Positions 61,473-64,000 of a stretch of 64,000 nt of DNA are shown here, piece by piece. The position numbers were made by a program, and so were the translations under genes. Origin of the DNA: Rhyacophila brunnea (taxonomy: Eukaryota; Arthropoda; Insecta; Trichoptera; Rhyacophilidae); NCBI GenBank assembly GCA_022495005.1, contig JAGYXB010000056.1, positions 496,001 to 560,000 of the forward strand. Direction: 5' to 3'. How positions within the stretch are numbered: position 1 is the first letter of the stretch; every line of letters starts with the position of its first letter. The notes under the pieces are model-generated. The model did not search any database. It worked only from the letters and a program-made list of their open reading frames with translations, and was not told the DNA's origin.

Positions 61473-62865
61473 GGGGGGACATGCTCGTCGTAGGTCAAAA
61501 TTGAGTTTTTTTTGTATTTTCAAACCATGATCCTGGACACTCCTTAAACGTTGTAGATAATCTATCTATATAATTTTGAAGCCTTATTATCCTTTATATT
61601 TAATTTAAATATTTGATGACTGCATAAAGTATTGTTATTACATAAAATAGTATTCTTTTAAACCTCTCGCTCTAATGTTTTAGAATATAGTCATATTTCG
61701 GTACATGAATGTGCAGTTGTGTTAAGATTTTTAACATTTATTAATTTTTAAACACATTTATAAAACCATTAGTATAATTTATGACGAGATAATTTTAGTA
61801 AAATATTTACGATAAAAAAATATATTGATAATCTCTGTGATCCCAAATTTGACAAGAATTGGGCATTTTATTATTCAAAAAATCGGCAAGATTAACACAT
61901 TTGAAGATAATTCTAAAGATACTAATTATAAGCTATGTCTTTGACCATTCAAGTGTGATAAACATCCTACGAATATTGATTGCTTTATAATAATTATTGA
62001 CCTAAGAATAAGGTAGTGTTTTTTTGAAATACGCCATTTCTTTTGTCATTCCCCAGTGGTTAAGCTACAACATACGGCCGTAGCCATAAATTGACAAACT
62101 ATAATTGAAGTAGGGAGTAAAATGATATTGACGCGCGTGTTTGAACATGTACCGTTTAAAAAAAAATTAAAAAAAATTCGGTTAGGTACATGTTCAAACA
62201 CGCGCGTTAACATAATTTTACTCCCTACTTTAATTATAGTTTGTCAATTTATGGCTACGGCCGTATGTTGTAGTTTAACCACTGGGGAATGACAAAAGAA
62301 ATGGCGTATTTCAAAAAAACACTACCTTATTATTAGGTCAATAATTATTATAAAGCAATCATTATTCGTAAAATATTTATCACACTTGAATGGTCAAAAA
62401 CATAGCTTATAATAAGTATCTTTAGAATTATCTTCAAATGTGTTAATCTTGCCGATCTTTTGAATAATAAAATGCCTAATTCTTGTAAAATTTGGGATCA
62501 CAGAGATTATCAATATAATTTTTTATCGTAAATATTTTACTAAAATTATCTCGTCATTAATTATACTAATGGTTTTATGAATGCGTTTAATAATTAATAA
62601 ATGTAAAAAAATCTTAATACCACTGCACATCCATGTACCGAAATATGACTATATTCTAAAACATTACAGCGAGAGGTTTAAAAGAATACTATTTTATGTA
62701 ATAAAAATACTTTATGCAGTCATCAAATGTTTAAAATAAATATAAAGGATAATAAGGCTTCAAAATTATATAAATAGATTATCTACAACGTTTAAGGAAT
62801 GTCCAGGATCATGGTTTGAAAATACAAAAAAAATCAATTTTGACCTACGACGAGCATGTCCCCCC
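61473..62865. mobile_element. 1.39-kb near-perfect palindrome flanked by TTAA, copy 2
   Basis: TTAA at 61469-61472 and 62866-62869. Terminus GGGGGGACATGCTCGTCG and its inverse; arms complementary throughout, loop near 62150-62187. 1393 bp against 1392 bp in copy 1. The asymmetric A-rich loop is the reverse complement of that in copy 1, so the two were inserted in opposite directions. The arms include cgcgcgtgtttgaacatgta and tacggccgta. No coding frame. Confidence 0.9.
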
Positions 62866-62984
62866 TTAAATCATCTAGGATTCTAGGAGACTTTTTTTCA
62901 GTGCATTCATTTAACCTGGACTAGACTATTGTGGTGAATATTTACTTTTACCGATCATCAGACATAGTACGATCTACCTATAAA

Positions 62985-63368
62985 TCTGGTTACATGTAAA
63001 TTGTACGTAAAACATTTCACCGTGGCACAGTTCGCCGTGAGCTTTCTATCGGAATTTTATTAGATTCAATATGAACATTAATTCAATTTTCATGGTTGAT
63101 TTTGGCTAAATTCATAAATTAAAGAATGAAAACCTAACCTAACCTAACAATAATAATCCAGTATTTCGGCTATTTTCAAAATTTGTTTGCTGCTGGTTTC
63201 CTGTAAAGTGTAAACCGACAAGAACCATGTTTTATTTAGACATGAATTTTATGTCAGTACTCGACCCAAAGAGGTTGAACGGTTTTTAATATACGGCCAT
63301 ATATTTCCGATACATTTCACGGTTAAGTGTGATACGGCGAGCTACATGCGTACAAGTTTCTGGACACG
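62985..63368. mobile_element. TIR element related to the arm at 21767
   Basis: Left arm: ttgtacgt, then cagttcgccgtgagc and tctatcggaa. Right arm, inverted: ttccgatacatttcacggtt, then gatacggcgagc and gtacaagtttctggacacg. The arms are imperfect (roughly 70 bp). A short cctaacctaacctaac run (TTAGG-type, inverted) lies between them at 63133-63148. Class unknown. Confidence 0.5.
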
Positions 63369-63659
63369 ATAAATCTGCCGTCATTTGGTCTGACATCTAT
63401 AAGACTCTTGAAGAACTCTATAAGAATTTTCAATCCACAATGATAATAATTATATGAAGTATAAATATTTATTATCTACCACAATAATTGCGCAACTTCA
63501 ATAATCCAGCAAAGACCATGCAATAAAAAAAATGTTTACATAAACTAAAAACTAGTAGGTACATAATAAAAATGATCAAATTTACTAAACAATGAGCAAC
63601 ATTTTATTACAACCATCAAGTTTTGCACATTCTTCACATGCCTATTCATTTTTATAGGG

Positions 63660-63974
63660 TGCAACCTTCAAATACACCAATATAGAATGAGCGTCAGTGC
63701 ATAAACCGAGGGCAGTTGTCAGAACGAAGGACGAGCTTAGAATGACGTTTAAGTTTATTCCATAGTCTTCCACACTCGAGATCGGTTGCCTGTTACTTCA
63801 CGTCCACACCAGTTTGGTATTTCAGAGTTCCCTGATAGAGACGTAAAATATCGCAAATAGCGTATTGTTTAACAGATGTTTAAGTGTATCCCATATTTCT
63901 CCACAATCGGGAACTAAACCTTGTTACTGCCACACCAAACAGGTAACGCACTTCCCATTATTTATGTGTTCCCC
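63660..63974 (+). repeat. 250-bp dispersed repeat, copy D with partial duplication
   Basis: gcaaccttcaaatacacc, then tgagcgtcagtgcataaacc and gagggcagttgtcag through ttcagagttccctgatagag at 63838. A second, more diverged version of the distal half (tgtttaagtgtatcccatat ... cccattatttatgtgttccc) follows directly at 63872-63974. Confidence 0.7.
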
Positions 63975-64000
63975 TGGCACACATGATAAAAAACAGAGAG

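Overview
This window is eukaryotic nuclear DNA, most likely from an insect. It is AT-rich and full of short tracts of the ggtaggtacctac and aataatattata kinds. It has scattered TTAGG units and a dense, varied load of transposable elements. Moths/butterflies (Lepidoptera) and Hemiptera such as aphids both have genomes of this look; I cannot choose between them from sequence alone. No complete host protein-coding gene is visible. Almost all short ORFs are chance frames or pieces of dead transposons. The window reads as an intergenic or long-intron region. A few GC-rich islands (about 0.96-1.19, 12.02-12.16, 16.7-17.3, 25.2-25.5, 33.1-33.3 and 53.1-53.3 kb) could be promoters or first exons.

Layout, left to right. 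0-1.2 kb: a dead LINE 3' fragment, then a GC-rich island. 3.3-6.2 kb: two short inverted-repeat elements. 9.2-12 kb: a tRNA-derived SINE, a 120-bp palindromic MITE in two copies, and two facing copies of a hAT MITE whose terminal inverted repeat (TIR) starts CAGTGGCGAAGG, one with an 8-bp target duplication. 13-15.5 kb: a dispersed repeat, a MITE and a LINE 3' fragment. 16.7-17.3 kb: the best promoter candidate. 20.8-21.8 kb: a LINE reverse-transcriptase fragment split by a SINE with an exact 15-bp target duplication. 24.2-25.5 kb: two abutting TIR elements and a CpG island. 28.4-29.1 kb: a TIR element enclosing a LINE fragment. 30.3-30.7 kb: three tandem 121-bp units. 31.3-32.0 kb: a hAT MITE. 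34.0-36.1 kb: an internally deleted Helitron with a broken PIF1-like helicase. 40.0-42.0 and 61.5-62.9 kb: 1.39-kb almost perfect palindromes flanked by TTAA, plus a truncated third copy. 42.7-49.7 kb: hAT MITEs, a SINE and LINE ends. 53.5-60.8 kb: hAT relatives, including a transposase remnant at 56.7-57.2 kb and a nested pair at 59.2-60.8 kb. 63-64 kb: another TIR element and the last copy of the dispersed repeat.

The parts do not form a pathway. What they record is layered transposition: DNA transposons (several hAT families, a TTAA-targeting foldback family, a Helitron, probable Harbinger-like and mariner-like MITEs), LINE 3' ends and two or more tRNA-derived SINE groups. Several nesting events can be ordered from target duplications. 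The most unusual structure is the family of giant TTAA-flanked palindromes. Transcribed, they would fold into hairpins of roughly 680 base pairs, so they are candidates for an undescribed foldback transposon family and for a source of small RNAs.
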